The position numbers and the translations under genes are program-made. This document shows positions 7,845-17,355 of a stretch of 47,944 bases of DNA, piece after piece; the first letter of the stretch is position 1, and the number at the start of each line of letters is the position of its first letter. Below the pieces are notes generated by a model that searched no databases, was not told the origin of the DNA, and worked only from the letters and a program-made list of their open reading frames with translations. Source of the stretch: Desulforamulus aeronauticus DSM 10349 (GTDB taxonomy: Bacteria; Bacillota; Desulfotomaculia; Desulfotomaculales; Desulfotomaculaceae); the NCBI RefSeq assembly GCF_900142375.1, contig NZ_FRAR01000029.1:1-47944 (forward strand). The letters run 5' to 3'.

Positions 7845-8513
7845 ATGAGACTACTATTGGTGGAAGATGAAAAAAGGTTAGCGGATGCTCTAACCTATAT
7901 TTTAAAGAAAAATAATTACGGCGTGGATACAGCCTACGATGGGGAAACCGGCCAGGCTATGGCCGAGACCGGCGTATATGATGTCATTATTCTGGATCGG
8001 ATGTTGCCCTACAAAGAGGGTGTGGAAATCGTCAAGGCTTTACGCACGCAGGGTATTAGCACCCCAGTGCTCTTATTAACGGCCAAAGATTCCGTGGAAA
8101 ATCGCATCGAAGGGCTGGATGCCGGGGCTGATGATTATCTGATCAAGCCCTTTTCCACCGGGGAGTTACTGGCCAGGGTGCGGGCTTTGGGCAGAAGAAA
8201 GCTTGCTCAACTGGGAGGCGAAAAAATTGAGGCCTATGGCTTGACGTTGGACCCACTCCGCTGCGAGCTAACCAAAGGTGAAGAAGTCATCAAACTCACT
8301 TTAAAGGAGTCCTTGCTCTTGGAGCTTCTGATGCGCAATGTCGGCCAGGTGATTACCAAAGAACAAATCCTGGATCGGGTATGGGGCCTAGACTCAGATG
8401 TAGAAATCAGCAATGTAGAAACTTATGTCCATTACCTGCGTAAGAAGTTAACTTTTTCGGAGGTTTCCATTGGAACGATTCGAGGTGTTGGCTATTGTTT
8501 AAAGGGGATCTAA
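7845..8513 (+). CDS. OmpR-type response regulator
   Basis: 222 residues. Receiver domain with VEDE acidic pocket, phospho-acceptor Asp51 (VIILDRMLPY) and the Lys in YLIKPFS. The winged-helix output domain (about 125-220) has KLTLKESLLLELLMRN, RVWGLDSDVEISNVETYVHYLR and the terminal TIRGVGY. The GTG at 7842 is an alternative start; GGGGTGA precedes both. Its stop overlaps the kinase start as TAATG, so the two are coupled. Probable targets are the downstream PepSY gene and its own promoter. Confidence 0.92.
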   Translation: MRLLLVEDEKRLADALTYILKKNNYGVDTAYDGETGQAMAETGVYDVIILDRMLPYKEGVEIVKALRTQGISTPVLLLTAKDSVENRIEGLDAGADDYLIKPFSTGELLARVRALGRRKLAQLGGEKIEAYGLTLDPLRCELTKGEEVIKLTLKESLLLELLMRNVGQVITKEQILDRVWGLDSDVEISNVETYVHYLRKKLTFSEVSIGTIRGVGYCLKGI

Positions 8514-9730
8514 TGTTTCGCAACCTTCGCTTAAAGCTTACTTTGATCAACATCTTGATCATGGGCATTCTTTTGCTGCTGTTTATCCTGGGCACCTATT
8601 TTCTGATGGAGCGGCAGATTATCAAGCAGTCCGAAGGGGTCCTGCGGAACCTAGTGGCAGCCATCGAGTCTGGTTCAGCGGATCGGTTAGCGGAATTTGA
8701 CCGTACAGAATATTTTTATGTAACCACCAACCAATCGGGTATCATCCTTAAGACTTATTTTGCTAGGTCGGATCTAGATCAGAGAAAGTATAGTGAAATT
8801 GTGCAAAAAATAGTTTCTGGCAAAAGAGACAAGGGTGATTTTGACTGGCACGATCATTCCTATAGCTTTTTAAGGGTTCCCCTGCAAAAAGGGTCGGGAT
8901 TTTTGGTGGTCTTTGTTAGCATTGAGCGGGATATGGAAATCCTGGGCTTTCTTTTAGCAGCCCTGGCCATTGCCGGTTTGGTCTGTCTGGCATTGGCATT
9001 TTATAGCAGTCTGTTTCTGGCGGATAAGGCGCTGGTCCCCATAAAAAAATCCTGGCAGAGGCAGAGGGATTTTGTGGCTGATGCTTCCCACGAGCTGCGT
9101 ACCCCTCTGGCGGTGATGCAAACAAACCTGGAATTAGTGCTGGGAAATCCCAAGGAAACGGTGGAGGAACAAGCAGTCTGGTTAGAAAATATTGGCACAG
9201 AAGTCACCCACATGGCCAAGTTGGTGGATGATTTGCTTTTCTTAGCCAGAGTGGACTCGGAACAGCAGTTACTGGAACTCAGTCGGTTCTCCCTGGACAG
9301 GGCCATTGGCGAAGTCATTAGACCGTTGCTTCCCTTAGCCGCGGCTAAAGGCATACAGTTGAAGCAAGAAATCGAGGCAGACGTGGATTTTAGTGGGGAT
9401 GAAAAAAGAATCAAACAGCTGGTTGTTATCTTAATTGACAACGCCCTGAAGCACACCCCTGCTGGCGGTGAAGTTACCCTAGCGTTAAGAACCCGTGGCA
9501 CCTGCCTGGAGCTTCTGGTAAAGGATACCGGAGTGGGCATGGCCTCCGAGCATTTAAGCAAGATTTTTGAACGTTTTTACCGCATCGACAACGCCCGCTC
9601 CAACAACCTGGAAGGCACCGGCCTTGGGCTCTCCATCGCAGATTGGATTGTGAAAAGCCACCACGGCTCCATCCAGGTAAAGAGCTCTCCTGGCAAAGGA
9701 ACCTCTTTTCTTGTTACTTTGCCATTATAA
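8513..9730 (+). CDS. Sensor histidine kinase of the PepSY-linked system
   Basis: 405 residues. Membrane segments are near residues 10-32 and 145-170 with a small extracellular domain of about 110 residues between. I see no clear HAMP; the second segment runs almost directly into the phosphoacceptor box (RDFVADASHELRTPLAVMQ). ATP-binding boxes follow: ILIDNALKHTP, VKDTGVGMA, GTGLGLSIAD. The ATG at 8513 follows AAAGGGG by 5 nt and overlaps the regulator stop. It should pair with that regulator. The PepSY protein gene 108 bp downstream suggests control of an envelope protein, as in similar regulator-kinase-PepSY gene sets. Confidence 0.9.
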   Translation: MFRNLRLKLTLINILIMGILLLLFILGTYFLMERQIIKQSEGVLRNLVAAIESGSADRLAEFDRTEYFYVTTNQSGIILKTYFARSDLDQRKYSEIVQKIVSGKRDKGDFDWHDHSYSFLRVPLQKGSGFLVVFVSIERDMEILGFLLAALAIAGLVCLALAFYSSLFLADKALVPIKKSWQRQRDFVADASHELRTPLAVMQTNLELVLGNPKETVEEQAVWLENIGTEVTHMAKLVDDLLFLARVDSEQQLLELSRFSLDRAIGEVIRPLLPLAAAKGIQLKQEIEADVDFSGDEKRIKQLVVILIDNALKHTPAGGEVTLALRTRGTCLELLVKDTGVGMASEHLSKIFERFYRIDNARSNNLEGTGLGLSIADWIVKSHHGSIQVKSSPGKGTSFLVTLPL

Positions 9731-9743
9731 AGTGAGCTAGATG

Positions 9744-9761
9744 AGAAAACTCTCATTTTTC
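9744..9761 (+). promoter_or_regulatory. Shared 18-nt motif, copy 2
   Basis: AGAAAACTCTCATTTTTC, identical to 7022-7039, starts 13 nt after the kinase stop and about 77 bp before the PepSY start. A possible -10 box (TAGAAT) lies further downstream, near 9801. Confidence 0.45.
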
Positions 9762-9837
9762 TCCCCCTGTTTCTCCGAGTATTCTCAGAAACCCCTGCTA
9801 GAATGAAGGAGAATCAAAAAACAGGAGGTCATCCATA

Positions 9838-10524
9838 ATGAACAAAAAAATGTTAGGTACCATTGCCGGTTTAGGTCTCGTTGCTTCCAGTATGCTTGGT
9901 GGCATTGCTTATGCTGATAAGGGCATGGGACAAGCTAATTTGTCCGAGCAAAATGCCCAGGCCATTGCCCAGAAGGCACACCCCGGAGCAAGCATTCTGA
10001 ATGTCGAGCAGGAAAAGGAAGCTGGTAAAGTGATCTTTTCCGTAGACTTGGCCGACCAGACCCAAAAGTACGAGGTTACCATAAATTCCGTTGATGGTAA
10101 AATTCTGCAAGACAAGGCTGAAAAGTTGGCATACCGCTCCAGTGTTCTGGTACAGGAAGCAGCCGGTCAGGAGTTAAACGACCAGGAAGAATCCAAATTA
10201 CTCCTGTCCCTCACTAAAATCAACCTGACCGATGCCATCAATAATGCCTTAACCGCTTTCCCAGGCCAAGTTGTGAAGGCTGAACTGGAGGAGGAAGATG
10301 GTCAACTAATCTACTCCGTAGATGTTCTCACCAGCGCTGGTCTGCAGGAGGTTGTTGTAGATCCTGGTAATGGCAAGGTGCTGTATAACGAATTAGAGTC
10401 AGCGGATAAGGAAGATACTGATATCCAAGATAATGACAGCCAAGATAACGATAGCCACGACCAGGACACCGAACAAAGCTCCAATGAGCAAGGCGACCAG
10501 GAAGATGATGATGATCAAGACTAG
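9838..10524 (+). CDS. Secreted PepSY-domain protein with acidic tail
   Basis: 228 residues. A signal peptide (MNKKMLGTIAGLGLVASSML, cleavage probably after AYA) is followed by two PepSY-like domains at about 35-95 and 128-185. They share the pattern of an Ala-rich helix, strands and a GK-hairpin (INSVDGKILQ, VDPGNGKVLY). The last 40 residues are almost only Asp, Glu, Gln, Asn and Ser, a low-complexity acidic tail that may bind cations. PepSY domains are thought to inhibit or modulate secreted proteases or bind envelope ligands. ATG follows an ideal AGGAGG. It lies directly after a two-component pair and is probably its target. Confidence 0.85.
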   Translation: MNKKMLGTIAGLGLVASSMLGGIAYADKGMGQANLSEQNAQAIAQKAHPGASILNVEQEKEAGKVIFSVDLADQTQKYEVTINSVDGKILQDKAEKLAYRSSVLVQEAAGQELNDQEESKLLLSLTKINLTDAINNALTAFPGQVVKAELEEEDGQLIYSVDVLTSAGLQEVVVDPGNGKVLYNELESADKEDTDIQDNDSQDNDSHDQDTEQSSNEQGDQEDDDDQD

Positions 10525-10545
10525 CCTAATCGGTTAAAACAGTAC

Positions 10546-10592
10546 GCATAGGCTATCATTTCTTGCCGAAATGATAGCCTATGCTTCATTTT
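10546..10592 (+). terminator. Terminator of the PepSY gene
   Basis: A 17-bp perfect stem (arm GCATAGGCTATCATTTC, loop TTGCC) is followed by TTCATTTT. It ends 25 nt before the chemotaxis receptor start. Confidence 0.8.
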
Positions 10593-10616
10593 ACATATAA
10601 CAAGGAGACCGCTACC

Positions 10617-12137
10617 ATGAAGTCCCTAAGCAAAAAAATCCCCCTCTTATTGGGCGTTACATTGGCTATCATTTTTCTTCTAGTGGGCTACTACACCTGG
10701 CAACAGGGCAAGGAAGAAATTGATACAATGGCCCAGGAACAGGCCCAAAGTATCGTGACTGCTTTAGATGCCAGTATTGGCTCGGCCGACCGCATGGCCG
10801 ACCACCTTTGGCTGCAGGGTTTAGTGAAACGGCTGGCCACCAGAGGCATTGTAGAAGAAATTAGCTTGCATGAAGCAAATCATAACTATGAGGTAACAGC
10901 TAGTTCCGACCCTAAAAAAGTTGGTGAAAAGGCCGATCCGGAGGACATTGCTGCTGCGAAGAAAGACCAAGTGGTGATGCTTGAGACGGTAGAAAACGGT
11001 CAACGGATCATGGATATTACCGCTCCTCTCCATGAGGGCAACCAGTTAATTGGCTCAGCTGGCATTAAAATTAGTATGGCCTCCGTGGCACGCAAAACTT
11101 CAGCGATTATCAGAGCCACCTTTATTACCATGACCCTGGGCTGGATTGTATCGATTCTTTTTCTTTCCTGGCTGATTTTAAAATTAGTGGTTAAGCCTGT
11201 TCAGAATTTAAGCCTGCTGGCCGATCACGTTGCAGCTGGTAATCTAACCGTAGGGGATATTCATCTTAAGGGACACCCAGATGAAATAGGCCGTTTAGCA
11301 CAGTCCTTTAGTAAAATGAAAAACAGCTTAAAGGATATTATGAGTCAGCAAGTTGGCATGTCTAAAGCCCTCACAACCTCTGCCCTGGAGCTTACACAGC
11401 AGGTCAGGTATATTAAAGAAGGGGCAACCAGAAATGAAACCGTTTCCGAGGAAATTTTATCTACAGTGGTTCAGGTGGCTCAGGATGCTAATCAAGTTTC
11501 CTCAACTGCCGAGGAGGTTTCTCAAAGTGCCAATCGAGGCATGCAAAATATGGAGCAGGTGAATCAACAGATGGACGCCATAATTCAGTCCAGCGAAGAA
11601 ACGGTTCGAGTCATTGGTGATCTAAATAAAACCCTAGGGAAGGTAAATCAAATTGTGGTGGTTATTCAAGAGATTACCGAACGAACCAACATCCTAGCCC
11701 TAAATGCCACCATTGAGGCCGCTCGGGCCGGTGAGCATGGCTATGGTTTTAGCGTAGTAGCTGAAGAAGTTAAGCGGTTAGCAGAGCAATCGTCCACAGC
11801 AGCCGGGGAAATTGACCAATTGATCGCAAGGGTTCGCCTGGATTCCCAAAAAGGGTTAGAAACCATAATGGGTGGCAATACCCGGGTAAAAGCTGGAGTC
11901 ACGGTTATGCGAGAAGTGGGTCAAGATTTTCAAAATATTATCCAACTGATGGATCAAGTGGTCACACAGTTTCAAAGTTTAGCGGCAGCTGTTAAGCAAA
12001 TCCCTGAAGGAGTCGAAAACATTGTCGACAGCACCAGGGAGCAGACCGCCGCATTAGAGAATGTGGCCTCTGCTTCTGTGCATCTTTCACAAATATCAAA
12101 TGAGATCGATCGGGCAACGGAAAAATTTAAAATTTGA
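10617..12137 (+). CDS. Methyl-accepting chemotaxis protein
   Basis: 506 residues. Membrane segment 1 is at about 9-29, then a small extracellular sensor domain with a single-Cache look (about 30-160), membrane segment 2 (about 165-195), HAMP, and a long coiled-coil signalling domain. The highly conserved hairpin tip is present ([18 protein letters not shown], then [17 protein letters not shown]). It should bind CheW/CheA and control motility; ligand unknown. It has no C-terminal CheR-binding pentapeptide. ATG at 10617 follows AAGGAG by 6 nt; an upstream in-frame ATG at 10581 lies within the preceding terminator. Confidence 0.93.
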   Translation: MKSLSKKIPLLLGVTLAIIFLLVGYYTWQQGKEEIDTMAQEQAQSIVTALDASIGSADRMADHLWLQGLVKRLATRGIVEEISLHEANHNYEVTASSDPKKVGEKADPEDIAAAKKDQVVMLETVENGQRIMDITAPLHEGNQLIGSAGIKISMASVARKTSAIIRATFITMTLGWIVSILFLSWLILKLVVKPVQNLSLLADHVAAGNLTVGDIHLKGHPDEIGRLAQSFSKMKNSLKDIMSQQVGMSKALTTSALELTQQVRYIKEGATRNETVSEEILSTVVQVAQDANQVSSTAEEVSQSANRGMQNMEQVNQQMDAIIQSSEETVRVIGDLNKTLGKVNQIVVVIQEITERTNILALNATIEAARAGEHGYGFSVVAEEVKRLAEQSSTAAGEIDQLIARVRLDSQKGLETIMGGNTRVKAGVTVMREVGQDFQNIIQLMDQVVTQFQSLAAAVKQIPEGVENIVDSTREQTAALENVASASVHLSQISNEIDRATEKFKI

Positions 12138-12163
12138 CATACGACGGATCACTTCCGAAATAT

Positions 12164-12200
12164 AAACACGAACCTCTTTTGAAAGGATGTTCGTGTTTTA
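12164..12200 (+). terminator. Terminator of the chemotaxis gene
   Basis: AAACACGAAC / GTTCGTGTTT stem, 15-nt loop, followed by TATATT. Confidence 0.75.
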
Positions 12201-12433
12201 TATTATCGGTCATACGCATAGAACGTTAATTCCCCCTACGCCAGCTTTTACCAGGGTATCTATTCTAGAACCTTTTTATCCTCACCATCATGTTAGTTTC
12301 TTTCATTTCCATCGGTCACCTGCGGCAGCGTGCCTTTTAGGGTATTTCCCTGGGTCTGACACCCTGCCTTTCCTCCGGGTCCTGGCCTTCGTGCCAGCCC
12401 ACGCTGGCTGGTCTTCTGGGTCGGCACAAAGGC
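12201..12433. other. Non-coding or decayed stretch
   Basis: No supported gene. On the minus strand it continues the decayed M15 peptidase reading frame, without recognisable homology. Confidence 0.5.
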
Positions 12434-12637
12434 TCACAGGTCGGCAGACATTGGGGGTGGGGCAGCGGTAGCGCTATTCACCAGTACTGGTTTTCCAACT
12501 GGCAGGTGAAGGATTTCAAGCCTACTGACTAACTCCCCTTGAATGAGCAACCTACCACAACATCGGCAAGCCAGCTCTCCTTCTGTAAAGTGGGGCGATA
12601 GCTGCTGGCCGGGTTTAGCTTTCTTAGCTACTTCCAC
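12434..12637 (-). pseudogene. Truncated M15-type peptidase (phage-like endolysin) remnant
   Basis: GTG at 12637 after AGGAGG. The first 45 or so residues match the start of small M15A D-Ala-D-Ala peptidases (LSPHFTEGELACRCCG, then VGKPVLVNS). A one-base loss then shifts the frame: in the next frame GYRCPTPN continues, completing the family phrase NSGYRCP. After that, the expected SQHxxGxAAD zinc/active-site region is missing. The gene is therefore both frameshifted and truncated. It follows a YvrJ gene on the same strand, a pairing common in Clostridia phage-like cassettes. Confidence 0.7.
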
Positions 12638-12646
12638 TGCTCCCTC

Positions 12647-12825
12647 CTAGAGGTTATCGATCAATTCGTTAATCTCTTTCATGTCCATTTGCCGGGCGAT
12701 GGTGATACTTAAGAGGTTAATACTTTTTTGCAATTCCCGAATGGTGGTTCCAGGCGGAGTAGCAGGTAACCCACCACCACCATTGGGAAACCATAGTTCG
12801 AGGCTAGTCTAAAAAGTTCCTCCAT
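12647..12825 (-). pseudogene. YvrJ-family small protein, frameshifted
   Basis: ATG at 12825 after AAGGG. It reads MEELFRLASNYGFPMVVVGY then LLLRLEP, and after a one-base loss near 12743-12748 continues in another frame as TIRELQKSINLL to the stop at 12647. Restored, it would be a protein of about 59 residues with one membrane helix, the YvrJ family, found beside DUF1659/DUF2922 and M15 genes. Those partners are absent here; the Tn7-like operon begins within about 80 bp upstream. Confidence 0.7.
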
Positions 12826-12905
12826 TGCTTTTCCCTTCTTTATTGTATATTCCGCCGTGTCAGAGCCACCCATTAGCTCATTTTAGCCCGGAATGTTGTT
12901 GGTGA

Positions 12906-14273
12906 TCATTCAAGCTGATCTAGATTTGGACTATACACTACAGTGTCAAAGTTCCCTTTTGGAGATTTCTTCAATAAATAAACAGGTCTACCCAATTCTT
13001 TTGTTAAATCATCAAAGTAGACAAGAATTCTGTTTTCTTTTTGTACATAAGATTGACAACGCTTATAAAGTTTAAGGAATGCCCATGCTAAAACGTTATT
13101 AATTGTTAGCTGGGCAGTATTATAATCTATATCCCCTTCAACAAATTGTTTTTGAATACTATATATATATCCTATACAGTTTTTGTCAGGTATGTAAGAA
13201 CCTTCATCTATTTCTTCCGGGGGCCAATTTTCAGGTTTTTTATCAATGCGATAAAATCTATCTTTCTTTTCAACTATACATCTGAAATAGACATAACTGA
13301 ACGGTTCTAATATAATTTCTTCAGTTCCCCAGGTTGTAATATTATGTAAATATCTCTGGTGTTTTTTATTGATAATTTGTTTTCTTATAAATCTGCAAAC
13401 CGATTTATATATTTTCCAATAACAATCATTTATATCTATGTATTGACTCTCATTTAGTCGAGCCGAAAACTTATTGCGGCCAGTTTTTACATTAAAATAT
13501 ATTATATTAGAACCAACTTTAGAGAAATAACTATTCACTGCCCAACTAGAACTCTTATCAATAACTAATTCATTGTCAAGCAACAATATATTATGAATAA
13601 AGAATGAAGTTGTTTTTGAAGCTATACGGTCTTCAAAAGAGGAGGGGTTTTTTATGTTTTTAACATTTGATAAGGGTCCAAAACAATTTAAGCAGATGTT
13701 TGTACACTCTTCCATTGAATCAATGCTTAACTTATTAATAGCTTTAATGTTATAATTATTTATTATATATGGAATAGGTTTTTTGCAAGTGGGACATACT
13801 GAATGTAATTTTTCGTTATGAATCAAGCAATTCTTAACAGATTTAGTCTGAAAATAGGTATAGTGATGCCCCATTGACATACAAATTGGGCAATACCTAA
13901 GATTATGATCTGTGTAGTTATTTAAAAAATTTGATTGAAATTCCCTCACTGGTCTATATCTTCCTAAATAATAGTTATTTTCCTCTAGATATTCTAATAT
14001 TGGGGCATAACTACTATTCCTTATTATTTCCAAGTCAAAATTAAGTCTTTCAAAAAATGCAATATTTCTAGTGCCTATTTTCAAGCACATCTCCTCTTCA
14101 AAAGGATCTTTTGCATTTAGTATTAGTTTTCTAAGATCCCTAACATTCCACATGTTTGAAAACGCTAATTTTATGATTATATTTCTTAGAGATTCCCCAT
14201 TTTTTACCCATGCATTATTCCATGTAATTGAACTTTGATTACTGCTAGATGGACTTATCAACTTAAAGAACAT
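12906..14273 (-). CDS. tniQ: TniQ/TnsD-family target-selection protein
   Basis: 455 residues. It carries the TniQ pattern of zinc-binding clusters: CPICMSMGHHYTYFQTKSVK, CLIHNEKLHSVCPTCKKPIP and CTNICLNC. TniQ/TnsD proteins recognise an attachment site and recruit the TnsC ATPase, deciding where the element inserts. The length is shorter than Tn7 TnsD (about 500) and longer than CRISPR-associated TniQ (about 400), so a DNA-site-binding type is likely. Last gene of the tnsABC-tniQ operon, 16 nt after tnsC. Very AT-rich compared with flanks. The initiation site is weak (GTGAAGC), so it may depend on coupling. Confidence 0.85.
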   Translation of the reverse strand: MFFKLISPSSSNQSSITWNNAWVKNGESLRNIIIKLAFSNMWNVRDLRKLILNAKDPFEEEMCLKIGTRNIAFFERLNFDLEIIRNSSYAPILEYLEENNYYLGRYRPVREFQSNFLNNYTDHNLRYCPICMSMGHHYTYFQTKSVKNCLIHNEKLHSVCPTCKKPIPYIINNYNIKAINKLSIDSMEECTNICLNCFGPLSNVKNIKNPSSFEDRIASKTTSFFIHNILLLDNELVIDKSSSWAVNSYFSKVGSNIIYFNVKTGRNKFSARLNESQYIDINDCYWKIYKSVCRFIRKQIINKKHQRYLHNITTWGTEEIILEPFSYVYFRCIVEKKDRFYRIDKKPENWPPEEIDEGSYIPDKNCIGYIYSIQKQFVEGDIDYNTAQLTINNVLAWAFLKLYKRCQSYVQKENRILVYFDDLTKELGRPVYLLKKSPKGNFDTVVYSPNLDQLE

Positions 14274-14289
14274 TTATTGCTTCACTACC

Positions 14290-15276
14290 TTACCCTTGGA
14301 GTCCTAGTTCTGCCTGAATATAACCAGATTGCCTTATGGATTCTTCAAGCATACTGTGATTAATCCATTCGGATGGCTTTTTACTGTGCAGTCCGTATTC
14401 CTTGAAGAGATACTCAATCGTACTAGTGAGATATTTCATGGGTATCTCAGGTTTTCCACTTAACTTTACTTCAATTCTTTTATTAGTAAAAATATTGAAC
14501 ATTTTTTCAGAGAATGTACTAATTCTATGCCCAGTACTAAAAGCCTCCGGAAAGAAGTAATTTGTAAAAGAAATATTACTCCCTTCTGGATATTCAGTCA
14601 ATTCATCGTAGCCTTCGAGTAATTCTTTAATATCTTCTTCAGTTCTGATACCACTAAATGCATACTCTCTTACCATGAATCTACCAACTATCTGTTGGCG
14701 TTCTTGCTCAATAAAAGTACTTCTACGGTGTCGTAATTCTTTTTGACCCACCAAAAGGTAGAACACGTAATACCCCTTAGATTCTAACGCATTATAGATA
14801 TCCATAAGCCAATAATAGTGAGGTTCAAGAAGATGTTGGGCTTCATCAATAAACAAAACCATCATACCCTTTTGACTTTTATCAATTTCATTAGAAAGAT
14901 GGTTTATTAACCTTCTCCTTTTTTCATCGGAGTTTCCTTTACTTATCAGGTCATGTCCTGAAGAAGCTAGCAAATCTTCATAAAATCTTTTTTCTCTTGC
15001 ATACTGCTGCCATGTTTGGTTTATGGTGAAAATTGGAATATCACCATAGCCATCCTGTAAATATACCTTTAGAGCCCTCAATGCAAAAGTTTTTCCTAAA
15101 CGTGGTCGTCCGTATATTATTGCACCTGTGTCTTTTTTATCAATACAGGCAGATATATTCTGGATAACTTCATTGACAGGAGGAGTTGATAGGATATATC
15201 TTTTGGTATTAATCGGATGAAGTTTAGGGTCTAGTAAATCTATATTGATTCCGTTTAAAATGCTTGGTTTTACCAA
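14290..15276 (-). CDS. tnsC: TnsC-like AAA+ ATPase of a Tn7-like transposon
   Basis: 328 residues. P-loop GRPRLGKT at 56-63, Walker B MMVLFIDEAQHLLEP, and a following QKELRHRR region like sensor-1/arginine positions. TnsC forms ATP-dependent filaments on target DNA and links the target selector TniQ to the TnsAB transposase. TTG start after AGGTGAG. It lies 15 nt downstream of tnsB. AT-rich like its neighbours. Confidence 0.9.
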   Translation of the reverse strand: MVKPSILNGINIDLLDPKLHPINTKRYILSTPPVNEVIQNISACIDKKDTGAIIYGRPRLGKTFALRALKVYLQDGYGDIPIFTINQTWQQYAREKRFYEDLLASSGHDLISKGNSDEKRRRLINHLSNEIDKSQKGMMVLFIDEAQHLLEPHYYWLMDIYNALESKGYYVFYLLVGQKELRHRRSTFIEQERQQIVGRFMVREYAFSGIRTEEDIKELLEGYDELTEYPEGSNISFTNYFFPEAFSTGHRISTFSEKMFNIFTNKRIEVKLSGKPEIPMKYLTSTIEYLFKEYGLHSKKPSEWINHSMLEESIRQSGYIQAELGLQG

Positions 15277-15291
15277 TCGAATCTCACCTCT

Positions 15292-17355
15292 TTAAAATAC
15301 TATTGCTTTTTTCAACAATCTTAACTTAGGTGTATTAACCGAATTATTATCACCGTTGTCTATTTTGTTAAAGTTTGTTTCATTTGATCTCTCACTTGCT
15401 TCATCTTTTGTAATATTATTTTCTGTATTTGCTTTTTTGGATTTATTATTAGCGTTAGTGGGGGTTAGGTTGTCTTCATGGACAATATTATCATAGTCTC
15501 CAGATTCTTCCGCACCTCTTATTAAAGTGACCAATGCATTAGCGGAAGCTCTATCTTTTTTGCTTTTCTCGCGTAGAAAATTTTGATATATTATAATAGG
15601 GTCATCATTTGAAAGGTAATGTAGTTGTTTTTCATTATATAGCTGTATTATAGTTTCTCTAGTTTTTAAACTGTGTTTAGTTCTCCCCCACCCACCTACA
15701 GCATATAATTCTCCAAGTTCTGCGCCACTAGGTAAATATGCACGAATTCTTCTTACATCGTCAATATCAATCTCCAGACTCAAGGTTTTGCCAATTAGAT
15801 CTGGGGAATCAGCTAATATTGAACTGGTATATCTTGCGTTCTTCCAATTAATATAAGGTCTTCTGCCTTGCTTAATATTACCTACGACTTTTCTCTTATC
15901 AGTCATTGTGAAAAACCTAAGATTATCTCTCTCAGATTCAGGCAATATTCTTATCTCAAATCTGGGTTCCTCAGATTCATACGGTGTTAATCTTTGTTTT
16001 AAAGTCTCAAGTGGGGAATGCCAATACAGTTCAGAATGGGGCTCTCCATTATAATTTGCTATAACTACATCTGATAGTTCTTCCAATTCATCGTGGGTTA
16101 TTTTATATTGTAAAGCCATTTTTTCGGGATTCTGTCTTCTTATATCACTTGTTGAAGATCCTGTAGTGCTTGGCAACCTATGACCAAAACTTTCCTCCAA
16201 CGTTCGGTAAAAGGTCTCTTGTATTGATCTAAATTCCGGCGTTTCAACAGGACCTCTAATTACGGATGAATATAAGTAGTTTTCTAATCTGTCTACAACG
16301 ATCTGAGAAATATTTGATTTTGCATTATCATAACTTATCTCATCCCATAGGCCCCAAGCACATTCTTTAATATCCGATGGCATGCCAGCATCTTTATTAT
16401 ATGTAAGCCCAGGTATTTGAAGTTCCTTTTTTTTCCACGGAACTATTGCATTTTGAATGCACCTTAACACATCTTCAGATGTGTAATTTTCGTGAAAGGA
16501 AATGTATTTACCCAATATGCACCGTGTTGCAGTATCTATAATAGTTAAAATCCATAGTCTTTTTAATAATTGAGTTTGAGTATCTCCGTTGGGTAATTTG
16601 AAAATTACCATCATTAAGTAATCTATTCTATGAGCGTCAAATTCCACTCTATGATATGGACGGTCAACATAGTACCTCTCTTCTTGCGGTACATTTCGGG
16701 CTAGTCTTCCAGCTCTTTCTCCATAACGTGATTTGGCAGCAGTTGCGAAATGTCGTTCTTCAAGAAGTTTACAAAAAGTTCTTAATGAACTCCACGCGAT
16801 TTTTTTAGTATTAAAAGGATACATATGACTCTCAATACCAAGCGCCCGGCATTTATCCCTAAACCTTCTGTGCATAACCTTAAAACTAATTCTATTCTCT
16901 AAAAGAAGTTCAGGATCTTTGTGCTTTTTAATTCCGAGCCATTCTTTTTTTATATAATCTTCTAATTCTGGATAAGAGTCTAATAGGTTTCTAAATGCAC
17001 CTGACAGGCCTCCATATTTCGAATGCGGTTTGCATTCTGATAAATCTTTGCTTTTTCTCTCTTTAACAGTTGTGTTTGGTATTAATGCACGATATCCCCA
17101 AATATCCCCATCTGGATGTTCCATTAAACATCTATTTACGAGTGTACTTAGCCATCTTCTGGAGATCCCGTGTATTGTAGCAATATCCTCCACTTTCCTT
17201 TTTCCCTGGAGATAATCATCAACAGCACTTTTTCTATTTAAATAAATTTCCCTTTCCTTTTCTGGTAATGAATCAGGAAAAACTTGTTTCCAAACGGAAG
17301 TATCTATTCTGTCAATGCTCATTAAAGCTTTAGAAGTTACTCTTGGTTTTGGCAC
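15292..17355 (-). CDS. tnsB: TnsB-like DDE transposase
   Basis: 687 residues. An N-terminal helix-turn-helix region (GISRRWLSTLVNRCL) is followed by the RNase H-fold catalytic core with D240 (VEFDAHRID), D343 (ISYDNAKSN) and E380 (RSIQETFYRTLEESFG). A beta-barrel region and a polar C-terminal tail follow; in Tn7 the TnsB C-terminus contacts TnsC. The enzyme binds the transposon ends and makes the 3' cuts and strand transfer. GTG start after GGAGG, overlapping tnsA by 19 nt. All three catalytic residues and the full length are present, so the gene looks intact. Confidence 0.93.
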   Translation of the reverse strand: MPKPRVTSKALMSIDRIDTSVWKQVFPDSLPEKEREIYLNRKSAVDDYLQGKRKVEDIATIHGISRRWLSTLVNRCLMEHPDGDIWGYRALIPNTTVKERKSKDLSECKPHSKYGGLSGAFRNLLDSYPELEDYIKKEWLGIKKHKDPELLLENRISFKVMHRRFRDKCRALGIESHMYPFNTKKIAWSSLRTFCKLLEERHFATAAKSRYGERAGRLARNVPQEERYYVDRPYHRVEFDAHRIDYLMMVIFKLPNGDTQTQLLKRLWILTIIDTATRCILGKYISFHENYTSEDVLRCIQNAIVPWKKKELQIPGLTYNKDAGMPSDIKECAWGLWDEISYDNAKSNISQIVVDRLENYLYSSVIRGPVETPEFRSIQETFYRTLEESFGHRLPSTTGSSTSDIRRQNPEKMALQYKITHDELEELSDVVIANYNGEPHSELYWHSPLETLKQRLTPYESEEPRFEIRILPESERDNLRFFTMTDKRKVVGNIKQGRRPYINWKNARYTSSILADSPDLIGKTLSLEIDIDDVRRIRAYLPSGAELGELYAVGGWGRTKHSLKTRETIIQLYNEKQLHYLSNDDPIIIYQNFLREKSKKDRASANALVTLIRGAEESGDYDNIVHEDNLTPTNANNKSKKANTENNITKDEASERSNETNFNKIDNGDNNSVNTPKLRLLKKAIVF

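Noticed and set aside
12940-12965. TTCCCTTTT near the tniQ 3' end as an inverted copy of the GGGAA repeats beside tnsA
   Set aside because: The match is only five to six bases, lies in the coding region of tniQ and has no spacing pattern, so I do not call it the left end.
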